Assembly: GCA_946481335.1 (NCBI GenBank)
Contig: CAMLMR010000009.1
Span: forward strand, 1-32,445
Length of the DNA: 32,445 nucleotides
Direction: 5' to 3'
DNA from: an uncultured Lactobacillus sp.
Lineage (GTDB): Bacteria > Bacillota > Bacilli > Lactobacillales > Lactobacillaceae
Below, in pieces: positions 1 to 8,996 of this stretch (position 1 is its first letter; every line of letters starts with the position of its first letter). The notes below the pieces were generated by a model. That model saw only the letters and a program-made list of their open reading frames with translations. It was not told the DNA's origin and searched no databases. The translations under genes and the position numbers were made by a program.

Positions 1-40
1 ATATAACAAATAAAAAACAGATGACAAAACTTTTATAAAA

Positions 41-70
41 AAGAGGGATATCTAATATATCCCTCTTTTT
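41..70. terminator. Rho-independent terminator (bidirectional)
   Basis: AAGAGGGATAT-CTA-ATATATCCCTCTT hairpin with flanking A and T tracts, just 3' of the OYE gene. Confidence 0.8.
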
Positions 71-1110
71 TATTTTTGACCACGTTCATAAGATGCATCG
101 AAGACCTTAAAGTCATGATCATGTAATTCCTTGGCAGCGTCAGCCAACCAGTTGGTGTTTCTTAGAAGCGCTCTTCCTTCCATGATTAAATCGGCTTGGT
201 TGTTTTGTAGAATGTATTCAGCTAATCCTGCATTGTCTAGCAAACCAACAGTTGAAACATCAATATTTACCGCTTTTTTAAGTTCAGTGGCAAATGGTGT
301 TTGGTACCCGTCATGCACTGGGAAGTTTGGTCCCTTTGGTAATAATCCACCGGTTGAAACATCAATTAGTTTGATGCCAGCTTCTTCTAACCACTTACCG
401 ATTTGTTGCCAATCTTCCATAGTATTTTGGAGACCACTATCATCGTAATCGGTTAGTGATAAACGAATCCAGACAGGGCCAACAAAGTTTTCCTTCACAG
501 CATCGATAACTTCAGAAACGATGCGGAAACGGTTTTCTAGGCTACCACCGTATTCGTCTTCACGCTTGTTAGAAACTGCTGATAGGAATTGGTTCAACAA
601 GTATCCGTGGGCACCATGAATTTCAATCATATCTACCCCAGCATCGCTAGCTCGTTTAGCAGCTTGGCCAAATTCTGTAACGATGGTTTTGATATCTTCC
701 TTGCTTAGTTCATCGGGCGTGTTGCTATCTTCACTGAAGGCAATGGCACTTGGTGCAACTGGAACATCTTCGTCGGCAGCCTTTCTACCAGCATGGTTCA
801 ATTGAACCCCTACCTTTGAACCTAAGTAATGAAGAGAGTCGACTAATCGACTAAATTCACTAACTTGTTCATCGTTCCATAAACCAAGGTCGTTTTTGCT
901 GATACGACCTCTTGGATCAACGGCAGTTGATTCAGTAATAATCAAACCGGCGCCGCCAATTGCACGCATCCCATAGTGAGCAAAGTGAAATGGTGTCGCG
1001 ATTCCATTTTCACGGATCACTTCATAGGTACACATTGGTGACATCACTACTCGATTCTTAAGAGATAGTCCACCAACGTTTGCGGGTGCAAGTAATTTTG
1101 ACATATTCAT
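70..1110 (-). CDS. NADH:flavin oxidoreductase / Old Yellow Enzyme family (YqjM/NamA-like)
   Basis: 346-aa ORF with LLAPANVGGLSLKNRVVMSPMCTY N-terminus, IHGAHGYLLNQFLSAVSNKREDEYGGSLENRFR motif and C-terminal GRALLRN typical of OYE enzymes. Confidence 0.93.
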   Translation of the reverse strand: MNMSKLLAPANVGGLSLKNRVVMSPMCTYEVIRENGIATPFHFAHYGMRAIGGAGLIITESTAVDPRGRISKNDLGLWNDEQVSEFSRLVDSLHYLGSKVGVQLNHAGRKAADEDVPVAPSAIAFSEDSNTPDELSKEDIKTIVTEFGQAAKRASDAGVDMIEIHGAHGYLLNQFLSAVSNKREDEYGGSLENRFRIVSEVIDAVKENFVGPVWIRLSLTDYDDSGLQNTMEDWQQIGKWLEEAGIKLIDVSTGGLLPKGPNFPVHDGYQTPFATELKKAVNIDVSTVGLLDNAGLAEYILQNNQADLIMEGRALLRNTNWLADAAKELHDHDFKVFDASYERGQK

Positions 1111-1164
1111 CTTCCTTTCGCTTACTTAATGTAAGTCATTATACACGCATAAGGATTAAAACAA

Positions 1165-1190
1165 AAGAAAAAGACATCCATTCGGATGCC
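1165..1190 (-). terminator. Rho-independent terminator
   Basis: Minus strand GGCATCC-GAAT-GGATGTC followed by TTTTTCTTTT. Confidence 0.65.
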
Positions 1191-1444
1191 TACTTAGTCA
1201 ATGCTTTCATCGCGTTATTGAAACAATCAAGTGAACAGTTAATTTCGCCCTTAATGATTCTAAACTTACGATCAACATATTCTTGTGTTATTTCACGTTC
1301 ATCAGTTTCATTTAAATATTCTACTAAATGGTCAATATCTCGAACGACATTGCTGTCTCGATTAGTGCCATCCAGTGCATTAATGATGTGTGAACGCGTT
1401 CTTTTTAAGGTTAGTAAATTGTTGTCAATTTCTTCTCTACTCAT
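1190..1444 (-). CDS. Hypothetical protein, 84 aa, charged, helical
   Basis: ORF with SD (GGAGGTGG) upstream and a hairpin plus T-tract downstream (1165-1190). Confidence 0.7.
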   Translation of the reverse strand: MSREEIDNNLLTLKRTRSHIINALDGTNRDSNVVRDIDHLVEYLNETDEREITQEYVDRKFRIIKGEINCSLDCFNNAMKALTK

Positions 1445-1506
1445 CGCAATCCACCTCCAAATATTATCCTATTAATTATAATGATGTTTCATCAATTAAC
1501 AAATAT

Positions 1507-2727
1507 TTAGTTCTTATCGGTTTCAATTGATTTAATATTCTTACGAACTAGGAATAGATTAATTCCGGCTAGAATGGTTGTAGCGATGAACACACCACGG
1601 TAACCACCTATTAGAACAACGGCTGAACCAATCATTGGTCCAGTCACATTTCCGGCAGCTTGAAAACTTTGGTTCCAACTAAAGACCTGACTGATTCGAT
1701 CATGTGGACTGTACTTAGCTAAGATAGCTTGAACCGTAGGCAACAACGCCGCATCGGATATTCCAATTAAGAATCGTAATGTTCCTAATTGCCAGACGTT
1801 TTGAACGAATGTCGTTAGGAAGAATATCCCCATTGAAAAGACCAATCCAAATTTCAAGATTTGATGGGAACCAATCTTATCACCCAAACGACCAAAGAAT
1901 GGTGCAACGGATATCATTGCCACTCCGTTGATGGCTTGAATAATTCCAGCGGTCAACGCAATGTTGGTCGACGTTGGGTCCAATTGTTTAACATACAAAC
2001 TCAAAATGGGTGAGATTGAGTTATTAGTTGCTTGAATAAATAAGGTTGTTAAAAACATTCCAAACAAGATTTGTTTGGTAGGAATGCCTGATAGAAAATG
2101 AGGTTGTTTTTCCCCTTTTTCATGTGGAACTGGTTTGAAGTTTTCATGAACAAAAAAGATACTTAGAATAAATGCTACTAACATTGCCAAACCAGTAATC
2201 AAGAAAGTGTAACGATAGCCAAAAGTATCTGCAATTAATCCACCAATCATTGGTCCGATTAAAGTACCAGATACGTTTCCAGTCGCTAATTTTCCTGAAG
2301 CATGTCCTACATGACTCTTTGGTGTTTCCGCTGCAACTAACGCATTAGCATTACTAATGAATCCTGAAAAGACCCCTTGTAATAGACGCAATACAATTAA
2401 TTGCCATGCACTAGTAACCAGACTCATTGCACCAATTACAATGGCCATCCCCAAGGATGCTCTAAGTAACATTGGCTTTCGACCATACTTGTCGGCTAAA
2501 ATTCCCCACAATGGCGAAACAATCATTTTCACTAGGAAAGGCGCGGCGAACGCCATCCCACTATAGATTGATGTCTGAGTGGCATTGTAATTGCCTAGTT
2601 GACCTATAAATAATGCAATGAATGGACTGATACTACTAAATCCGATTCCAGCGACGAATGTTCCAAACCATAAAACGTTTAGGTTCTGTTTCCAATTTAT
2701 CTCTCGATCACCCAAGGGTGAACTCAT
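1507..2727 (-). CDS. MFS transporter, multidrug efflux type
   Basis: 406 aa, about 12 hydrophobic segments, motif GILADKYGRKPMLLRA; start may be the TTG at 2715 because AAGGAG directly abuts the ATG. Confidence 0.88.
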   Translation of the reverse strand: MSSPLGDREINWKQNLNVLWFGTFVAGIGFSSISPFIALFIGQLGNYNATQTSIYSGMAFAAPFLVKMIVSPLWGILADKYGRKPMLLRASLGMAIVIGAMSLVTSAWQLIVLRLLQGVFSGFISNANALVAAETPKSHVGHASGKLATGNVSGTLIGPMIGGLIADTFGYRYTFLITGLAMLVAFILSIFFVHENFKPVPHEKGEKQPHFLSGIPTKQILFGMFLTTLFIQATNNSISPILSLYVKQLDPTSTNIALTAGIIQAINGVAMISVAPFFGRLGDKIGSHQILKFGLVFSMGIFFLTTFVQNVWQLGTLRFLIGISDAALLPTVQAILAKYSPHDRISQVFSWNQSFQAAGNVTGPMIGSAVVLIGGYRGVFIATTILAGINLFLVRKNIKSIETDKN

Positions 2728-2875
2728 CTCCTTATTTTTTGAAATCTTGACACATAATTTAGAATTATAACACTTAAGGTACCTTTCTGTAATTATTAAG
2801 TAATTTTTAAGATTTCATCTATATATTTGAGCTAGAAAGAAACTGTGATAATATGTTCTAAATAAAACTTTCATC

Positions 2876-3112
2876 ATGGAGGTAAAAATAATGCAACACA
2901 CAGAGAGCTACTTTATGCTTTTCTCATACGGTGTATTTCTATTTGGTGCTATTTGTATGGGGATAGGATGGTTCTTCTTTAAGCTTCGCGCGATGTCTAA
3001 CCAACCAGCTTGGGACGGCATCGGTGGTAAGCTAATAAAGTTTGGTTTATTTATAGTTATAATTGGCGCAATCTTAGTAGGATTGGCTGTATATTTATTA
3101 GGAAGTAGATAG
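2876..3112 (+). CDS. Small membrane protein, 78 aa
   Basis: Two hydrophobic helices; an ATG (2891) follows GGAGG; extended -10 TGATAATAT upstream. Confidence 0.65.
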   Translation: MEVKIMQHTESYFMLFSYGVFLFGAICMGIGWFFFKLRAMSNQPAWDGIGGKLIKFGLFIVIIGAILVGLAVYLLGSR

Positions 3113-3121
3113 GTAAATAAT

Positions 3122-4144
3122 ATGAAAAAAACATTTAAAATGATTGCAGCAGCTGCTTTAATTGGTTCTGTATTAGCTTCTTCTGGTTCCGTTGTAACTA
3201 CTCATGCTAGTTCTACTAAAAAGGAATCAGCATTAATAAAAAAATTTAAGCAACAAACTACTGATGACGCAATTATTGCAACCAAAAAGTCAATCAGTAA
3301 ATTAACTACTGCTGATTTGAATAACTTCATTCCTACTCAAGCAATGAAGGTTTCAGGTAATGAGGTTACTGATCCTGGTTCTGATGCAAATTTTGTCACT
3401 AAAATTAACTACAAAGCAGCTAAAAACCCTAAAAATGTTATTAAGCTACCTAAAGGTTATACGAATGCTTCTTTAAAGAAAGCTGCTAGTGAAAAATCGA
3501 TTGGTAATTATAAATTACAAGTAAAAATGGGTAAGATTGGTCTAAATGGTCTAACAATAAACTCATTTACTCCAAGTAAAAAGGATCTAAGTCGTAATGT
3601 TAATCTAAACAAGATGACTTACAGTCAAAGAAAAGAACTTACTAAATTCGCACTTAGTGTATTAAATCCTGCTATTAAACAAGCCAAGGGAATTCAATAC
3701 AAGTCTTCTAAAAATACTATTGCAGTCGCCCAAACGTTCGCTAACGTTTACAGTAAAGACAACTGGAACAATACTGGCAAGAAAACTGGTCACGATTTAA
3801 GAACTAAAACAGTAGCATCAAAAAAATATAAAATTTCTGATGTTGCTGAAGAAAACTATAGTGACAACCCATCATTTGCTTTGACAAGTACTAAGATTAA
3901 AAAGCGCGTAGTTACAATGGCTGCTTTAAAACATGCAGTGTACAATTCAATTGCACTTCAATTATTTGAGGATGGACCATCATATTGGGGACATGCAACT
4001 GCCTTAATGAACTTGGACATTCACAAAAAATATCAACCAAATTATTTTGCTGTTTCATTTGATAAGTTTGGTGGAATTCATTTTGTGATGGTTCCACATA
4101 ATAAATTAGTTAACAAGAAATATAATCCAGGAGCACTCGTATAG
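3122..4144 (+). CDS. Secreted SEC10/PgrA surface-exclusion-domain-like protein
   Basis: Signal peptide MKKTFKMIAAAALIGSVLASSGSVVTTHAS; C-terminal ALKHAVYNSIALQLFEDGPSYWGHATALMN...GGIHFVMVPHNK resembles the SEC10/PgrA domain; no LPXTG. Confidence 0.6.
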   Translation: MKKTFKMIAAAALIGSVLASSGSVVTTHASSTKKESALIKKFKQQTTDDAIIATKKSISKLTTADLNNFIPTQAMKVSGNEVTDPGSDANFVTKINYKAAKNPKNVIKLPKGYTNASLKKAASEKSIGNYKLQVKMGKIGLNGLTINSFTPSKKDLSRNVNLNKMTYSQRKELTKFALSVLNPAIKQAKGIQYKSSKNTIAVAQTFANVYSKDNWNNTGKKTGHDLRTKTVASKKYKISDVAEENYSDNPSFALTSTKIKKRVVTMAALKHAVYNSIALQLFEDGPSYWGHATALMNLDIHKKYQPNYFAVSFDKFGGIHFVMVPHNKLVNKKYNPGALV

Positions 4145-4163
4145 TGTAAAATGGAGGTAAATA

Positions 4164-4193
4164 AAAAGCTCACATTCATTTGTGGGCTTTTTT
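4164..4193 (+). terminator. Rho-independent terminator
   Basis: AAAAAGCTCACA-TTCATT-TGTGGGCTTTTTT. Confidence 0.8.
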
Positions 4194-4210
4194 ATCCTAA
4201 ATAGGTAAGG

Positions 4211-5245
4211 ATGATATATATGTACTTTTCAATTTTGACATTAATAATTAGCATTGGACTACTATGTCTGTCTTTCTACAGAAACAAGGCATCCTTTTGG
4301 AATGGATTTTTATTTTTAATATCATTATTTTCACTAACTGGAAATGTTATGTTCTTCTCTCTAATTAGTAGTAGTAAAATATTACATTCTATTTTCTTAG
4401 TAATGACAATATTGATAGTTGTCTTATTATCATTAATATATGCCCTACATGCGATTCTATTAATATGGAATGGAATAATTGTTTGGAGAAGAGAAAGCCA
4501 CTCATTAGCGAACCTATTAACACTAATCATTGGTGTTTTCATGTTAATCTATCCGATATTGAGTTTCCTTTTCTTTAGAAAAATCATTCCCAAGCCTTAT
4601 AATTTAATGCTTGAGCATTTCACTGAGTTGGGGGCATTCTACATGATTAGTGTATTCTTAATTTTCTCCCTTTCAGTATGGATTTGTAATTTCTATCGTC
4701 CAAAGTACAATAAGGACTTTATCATTGTACTGGGAGCCGGACTACTAAATGGAAATGAAGTATCACCTTTACTTGCTTCTAGAATTGAGGTAGCAATTGA
4801 TTTTTATCAAAAGCAATCCGATTCTTCTAACAAACATCCACTAATCATATGTTCTGGTGGTCAAGGTGGTGACGAAAAGATTCCTGAAGGTGTTGCTATG
4901 CGTGATTACGTCATTCAAAAAGGTGTTAATCCTGATGATGTCATCGCTGAAGACAAATCTGTAAATACCATTCAAAACTTCGCCTTCTCCAAAAAAATCG
5001 TCGATCGTTACGATTTAGATCCAAATAACGGAATCTTTGTTTCCAATAACTACCACATCTATCGTGCCACCGCATATGCTAAAAATGCTGGTATGATCAT
5101 CAGCGGAATTGGTTCTAAGACCAGTGGATTCTTCCTACCAAATGCGATTATCCGTGAATTTATTGCTATCTTAATGAGACATAAAGTCGCCAACTTATTA
5201 GTCGTGCTATTATTCGTCGTAATTGCGGTTATTCAAAATATATAA
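4211..5245 (+). CDS. YdcF/SanA family (DUF218) membrane protein
   Basis: N-terminal TM segments, then FIIVLGAGLLNGNEVSPLLASRIEVAIDFY, IICSGGQGGDEKIPEGVAMRDYVIQKGV and EDKSVNTIQNFAFSKKIV. Confidence 0.88.
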   Translation: MIYMYFSILTLIISIGLLCLSFYRNKASFWNGFLFLISLFSLTGNVMFFSLISSSKILHSIFLVMTILIVVLLSLIYALHAILLIWNGIIVWRRESHSLANLLTLIIGVFMLIYPILSFLFFRKIIPKPYNLMLEHFTELGAFYMISVFLIFSLSVWICNFYRPKYNKDFIIVLGAGLLNGNEVSPLLASRIEVAIDFYQKQSDSSNKHPLIICSGGQGGDEKIPEGVAMRDYVIQKGVNPDDVIAEDKSVNTIQNFAFSKKIVDRYDLDPNNGIFVSNNYHIYRATAYAKNAGMIISGIGSKTSGFFLPNAIIREFIAILMRHKVANLLVVLLFVVIAVIQNI

Positions 5246-5249
5246 ATAA

Positions 5250-5277
5250 AAAAGCATCGAAATATCGATGCTTTTTT
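5250..5277. terminator. Bidirectional Rho-independent terminator
   Basis: AAAAAAGCATCGA-AATA-TCGATGCTTTTTT; shared by the DUF218 gene (+) and the 28-aa ORF (-). Confidence 0.8.
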
Positions 5278-5362
5278 ATTTGACCACATAAGCCACTACA
5301 CAGCCCAGTAGAATAATTCCCACGATTACCATTGCGGTCACAACTAATTTATCTTGTTTCAT
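5276..5362 (-). CDS. Putative 28-aa single-TM small protein MKQDKLVVTAMVIVGIILLGCVVAYVVK
   Basis: Hand-translated ORF absent from the track; AAAGGGG SD 7 nt upstream of ATG; K/D-rich N-terminus then a continuous hydrophobic helix; terminator at stop. Confidence 0.6.
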   Translation of the reverse strand: MKQDKLVVTAMVIVGIILLGCVVAYVVK

Positions 5363-5445
5363 AATATTACCCCTTTTGTAACCATAGTTTAACATTTATC
5401 ATATATTATTACTGCTATACTATTACCAATAAAGAAGGTGTATCA

Positions 5446-6192
5446 ATGAAAAAATTTTTTATTTTATTAACCCTTGTTTCTACCTTTGCAGTATCAACAA
5501 ACGGTTACCAAACCTTAGCTAAATCCAAAAATACTAAACCATATATTTATCGAGTGTCTGATGAAAATAACCATGGCGTTGGGATAATTAATTCAAAGCA
5601 CTATGAATACTTATACAATGATTTAACATTTACTAAATATACAAAACGCCTATACAAATTACAGGATCAGCGTGTCACTGTTGGGACTAGTTACCACGTT
5701 CAAAAATATAAAAATGGTAAAAAGTTTCAAGCCATATATCAGGCGATATACCAAAATCATCAATTAATTGGTTATGCTTGGCATGGAGCCATTCAATTAA
5801 ATAAAACTGCATCTTTTAATCATCAAATGGCAATCAATACAATTAATGTTATAAATATCGCAAGAGATTATAATGGATTGGCACCACTTCAACAAGATTT
5901 TGACTTGGAAATGGATGCTAACCAAAAGATTACATCCATTGAAAATATTCCAGTTCCTGCTAGTACTGCTAACGTTACTTATTGGCAATTCAGCAGTGAA
6001 GACTCTTATCGTGGAACGTCATTAAGCTGGATCCTATATTCTGAAATATCTGATAGCTCAGATTCAAACTACACTAAGCTATTAACTGACGGTAACATCA
6101 CTAAAATCGGTGTTTCCGCAAAGAATACAACCATTCTAAATGGTAAAACTAATAAATCAAATAACTACTACGTCGTAATTGAAACTAAATAA
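5446..6192 (+). CDS. Hypothetical secreted protein, 248 aa
   Basis: Signal peptide MKKFFILLTLVSTFAVSTNGYQTLAKS; SD AGAAGG; terminator downstream. Confidence 0.75.
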   Translation: MKKFFILLTLVSTFAVSTNGYQTLAKSKNTKPYIYRVSDENNHGVGIINSKHYEYLYNDLTFTKYTKRLYKLQDQRVTVGTSYHVQKYKNGKKFQAIYQAIYQNHQLIGYAWHGAIQLNKTASFNHQMAINTINVINIARDYNGLAPLQQDFDLEMDANQKITSIENIPVPASTANVTYWQFSSEDSYRGTSLSWILYSEISDSSDSNYTKLLTDGNITKIGVSAKNTTILNGKTNKSNNYYVVIETK

Positions 6193-6224
6193 AAAAGCGT
6201 TGCTATAAAGCAATGCTTTTTTAT
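6191..6224. terminator. Bidirectional terminator between convergent genes
   Basis: AAAAAGCGTTGC-TATAAA-GCAATGCTTTTTT. Confidence 0.8.
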
Positions 6225-6634
6225 TTTTTTATATCATCTAAATAGCTGTTAGTTAACTTCTTCATAGTATCTTCCCAATTATAGTTAGTACTATTACAAA
6301 TTGCATTAATGAAATTTAACTGTTCTTCTTCAATTTTTTCGATTAATTTTCGTCCATCATCCGTTAAATACACGACTTTTTTTCTCTTATCTGATTTAGC
6401 TGGACCAGTATAAACCAAATTGCGTTCTCGCAAATCTCGGCACGCAACATTTAGCGCTTGTTTGGAAATATCTAAAATTTGCAATAACTGTTTGATAGTA
6501 ATCTCATCGATAGTATCGATTGAGAATAACATTTTTTGTTGATTTGAAGTTAGGTTATACTTTGATAAATCGACGATACGATTAATTTCTTGGTACGCAA
6601 AGTAAAAGACCATTAATTTCTTTTTATCGATCAT
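6221..6634 (-). CDS. MarR family winged-helix transcriptional regulator
   Basis: 137 aa; ITIKQLLQILDISKQALNVACRDLRERNLVYTGPAKSDKRKKVVYLTDDGRKL is a canonical MarR wHTH. Confidence 0.88.
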   Translation of the reverse strand: MIDKKKLMVFYFAYQEINRIVDLSKYNLTSNQQKMLFSIDTIDEITIKQLLQILDISKQALNVACRDLRERNLVYTGPAKSDKRKKVVYLTDDGRKLIEKIEEEQLNFINAICNSTNYNWEDTMKKLTNSYLDDIKK

Positions 6635-6647
6635 TTTATTCTCCTTT

Positions 6648-6666
6648 AGGTCAATTAAGTTGACCT
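6648..6666. promoter_or_regulatory. Operator-like dyad 1 (AGGTCAATTAAGTTGACCT)
   Basis: Inverted repeat overlapping the marR SD and containing the -35 TTGACC of the alsS-directed promoter. Confidence 0.75.
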
Positions 6667-6687
6667 TATATAGAATAGTGCTATTAT
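6660..6687 (+). promoter_or_regulatory. Candidate alsS promoter TTGACC-N16-TATTAT
   Basis: -35 at 6660-6665 within dyad 1; -10 at 6682-6687. Confidence 0.55.
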
Positions 6688-6695
6688 TATAGAAA

Positions 6696-6714
6696 AGGTC
6701 AATCAGATTGACCT
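6696..6714. promoter_or_regulatory. Operator-like dyad 2 (AGGTCAATCAGATTGACCT)
   Basis: Same 7-bp arms as dyad 1, 48 bp away centre to centre. Confidence 0.75.
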
Positions 6715-6791
6715 AAAATATTATTTACTATTCTAGAGTATCAGAATTCATTCAATCTGTCAGAATTATTTATCATATTTGAGGTGACATT

Positions 6792-8465
6792 ATGGATAAA
6801 CAAACTACCGGATCAAAAGCTTTAATTCAAAGCATGATCAATCAAAATATTAAATATGTTTTCGGAATTCCTGGTGCAAAAGTAGACCAGCTATTCGAAG
6901 ACCTACAAGATTTCGAGGACAAAAGAACCCCTAAACTAATCGTGACTCGTCACGAACAAAATGCAGCATTTATTGCAGCTGCGATTGGCCGTTTAACCGG
7001 TGAACCAGGAGTCGTTGCAGTTACTTCAGGTCCAGGGGTTTCTAATCTGGCTACCGGATTAATCACCGCTACATCCGAAGGTGATCCAGTGATTGCAATT
7101 GGAGGTCAAGTAAAACGTGATGATTTATTACGCCTTACCCATCAAAGCATCAATTCAGCCGACCTATTAAAAAGTGCTGCTAAATCTAGTGTGGAAGTTC
7201 AAGATGCTAATAACATTTCAGAAACATTCTCAAATGCTTATATCACCGCCCAATCACCTAAAAAGGGTGCTACTTTCATCTCAGTCCCACAAGACGTTTT
7301 AGGTGATGAAGTATCTCGTCCAGTAATCGAAAAACTACCTAAGATTACTAATGGTAGCGTTGATAAGACACGCATGAAGGAAATCGCTCATTTAATTGAA
7401 AATTCAAAACAACCAGTAATTTTAGCAGGTATGCGTGCATCTACTCCTGAAGTAAGTGCATCATTGCATCAATTGCTACATAAGTTCTCAATTCCCGTTG
7501 TAGAAACCTACCAAGGTGCCGGTGTCATTTCAAAGGAATTAGTTAACAACTACTACGGTCGTGTCAGTCTGTTTGATAACCAAATTGGAGATACCATCTT
7601 AAAAAACAGTGATTTAGTGATTGCAGTTGGATACGATCCAGTCGAATATGAAGCCAGAAACTGGAATCAAGAGCACACCCAAGTAATCAATATCGATACC
7701 GTTTCACCAGAAATTACTGCTGAATACCAACCAAGTATCATCGTTAATGCAGATATCGCCGAAAGTATCGATGTCTTAACTGAAAACATCGATGATTCAA
7801 TGGAACTTTCAAAGGAAGTTACCGACCATTTACACAAGCTACGTGAGCACTTCACTGAAACAATCGAAGAAGTCCATGAAACTACTGAAAATGGTTTGCA
7901 TCCTATCTCAGTAATTCAATCACTACAAAAATTTGTGAATGAAGATACCATCGTAACTGTTGATATTGGTAGTCACTACATTTGGATGGGTCGCTACTTC
8001 AAAACTTACAAACCAAGACATCTACTATTTAGTAACGGTATGCAAACCCTTGGGGTATCTCTTCCATGGGCAATCGGTGCCGCACTAACCCATCCGGATG
8101 AACCGGTTATTTCAATCTCTGGTGATGGAGGGTTCCTATTCTCTGGACAGGAATTAGAAACTGCCGTCCGTCTAAAACTAAACATCATTCAATTGATATG
8201 GGTAGATGGGTACTACGACATGGTTAAGTTCCAAGAAGTTGCCAAGTATGGTCATGATGCCGGAGTTAAATTCGGTTATGTTGACTATGTCAAATACGCA
8301 GAAAGTTTTGGTGCTTACGGAATTCGTGCCAACAGCGTTGAAGACTTAAACAACGCCTTAAACCGTGCAAAAGACATTAACGGTCCCGTTATTATCGAAA
8401 TCCCTGTTGATTACAAAGACAATATTGAACTAAAGACCAAGTTAATTCCTAACGAATTAAACTAA
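6792..8465 (+). CDS. alsS: Acetolactate synthase, catabolic AlsS type
   Basis: 557 aa ThDP enzyme: YVFGIPGAKVDQLFEDL, RHEQNAAFIAAAIGRLTGEPGVVAVTSGPG, DGGFLFSGQELETAVRL; no FAD-type AHAS extension apparent. Confidence 0.92.
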   Translation: MDKQTTGSKALIQSMINQNIKYVFGIPGAKVDQLFEDLQDFEDKRTPKLIVTRHEQNAAFIAAAIGRLTGEPGVVAVTSGPGVSNLATGLITATSEGDPVIAIGGQVKRDDLLRLTHQSINSADLLKSAAKSSVEVQDANNISETFSNAYITAQSPKKGATFISVPQDVLGDEVSRPVIEKLPKITNGSVDKTRMKEIAHLIENSKQPVILAGMRASTPEVSASLHQLLHKFSIPVVETYQGAGVISKELVNNYYGRVSLFDNQIGDTILKNSDLVIAVGYDPVEYEARNWNQEHTQVINIDTVSPEITAEYQPSIIVNADIAESIDVLTENIDDSMELSKEVTDHLHKLREHFTETIEEVHETTENGLHPISVIQSLQKFVNEDTIVTVDIGSHYIWMGRYFKTYKPRHLLFSNGMQTLGVSLPWAIGAALTHPDEPVISISGDGGFLFSGQELETAVRLKLNIIQLIWVDGYYDMVKFQEVAKYGHDAGVKFGYVDYVKYAESFGAYGIRANSVEDLNNALNRAKDINGPVIIEIPVDYKDNIELKTKLIPNELN

Positions 8466-8467
8466 AT

Positions 8468-8498
8468 AAAAAGAGCTAGATAAATCTAGCTCTTTTTT
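8468..8498. terminator. Rho-independent terminator (bidirectional)
   Basis: AAAAAGAGCTAGA-TAAA-TCTAGCTCTTTTTT. Confidence 0.8.
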
Positions 8499-8883
8499 AT
8501 TCTTCTTTACTTGGTAGAATGGATAAAACAATATCCGATAATATTAATAATACATCGATTACTTGTATATACCACGGTAGATGTTTAACTGTATAAACAA
8601 GAATTGACGGTACAATAAATGTGATAATAACCCAATATGGGCTTATTCCGATATCGCGAAATCGCCTCACATATTGGGAAATATTAGGAATCACCGTTAG
8701 AACCGAAAAAATAAGATAAACTACTATTCCAACTTTAATATCAATTTTTTCGATTCCAGAAATAACTCCTGTGATAAGTGTTAATCCCAGAAAACTCCAC
8801 CAAAATTCAGATCTAGTGCTGCGACCCTTAAAGTCAAAGTATCGCATCCAATACATTGAAAAGCCTTCAATAAAATTTAGCAT
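8497..8883 (-). CDS. DUF805 family membrane protein
   Basis: MYWMRYFDFKGRSTRSEFWWSFL N-terminal signature, 4 TM-like segments, YVRRFRDIGISPYW. Confidence 0.85.
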   Translation of the reverse strand: MLNFIEGFSMYWMRYFDFKGRSTRSEFWWSFLGLTLITGVISGIEKIDIKVGIVVYLIFSVLTVIPNISQYVRRFRDIGISPYWVIITFIVPSILVYTVKHLPWYIQVIDVLLILSDIVLSILPSKEE

Positions 8884-8965
8884 CTTACCTCATCCAAAAT
8901 TTAGTTTTTTGTTATTTAATGTTACATTACAAGTTTATTGTATCAAATATATGTTGATTTCAACA

Positions 8966-8996
8966 CAAAAAAAGAGCGTTAACCGCCCTTTTTTAT
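8966..8996 (-). terminator. Rho-independent terminator
   Basis: Minus strand AAAGGGCG-GTTAA-CGCTCTTTTTTT (G:U pair makes minus orientation the stronger). Confidence 0.65.

Noticed and set aside
131-448. Plus-strand ORF in the track, antisense to the OYE gene
   Set aside because: Lies inside a well-supported CDS on the other strand, with no SD or recognisable protein features. The same reasoning applies to the other antisense ORFs (for example 1080..1475, 2357..2566, 3912..4097, 7667..7855, 13447..13647, 16784..17056, 20168..20353, 26816..27085, 28854..29048).
1121-1135. CTTAC-TTAAT-GTAAG dyad before the OYE gene
   Set aside because: Only 5-bp arms in an AT-rich stretch; could be chance. Left as unsupported.
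8953-8966. TGTTGATTTCAACA dyad between the DUF805 genes
   Set aside because: Short and next to a terminator; not distinguishable from chance without comparative data.
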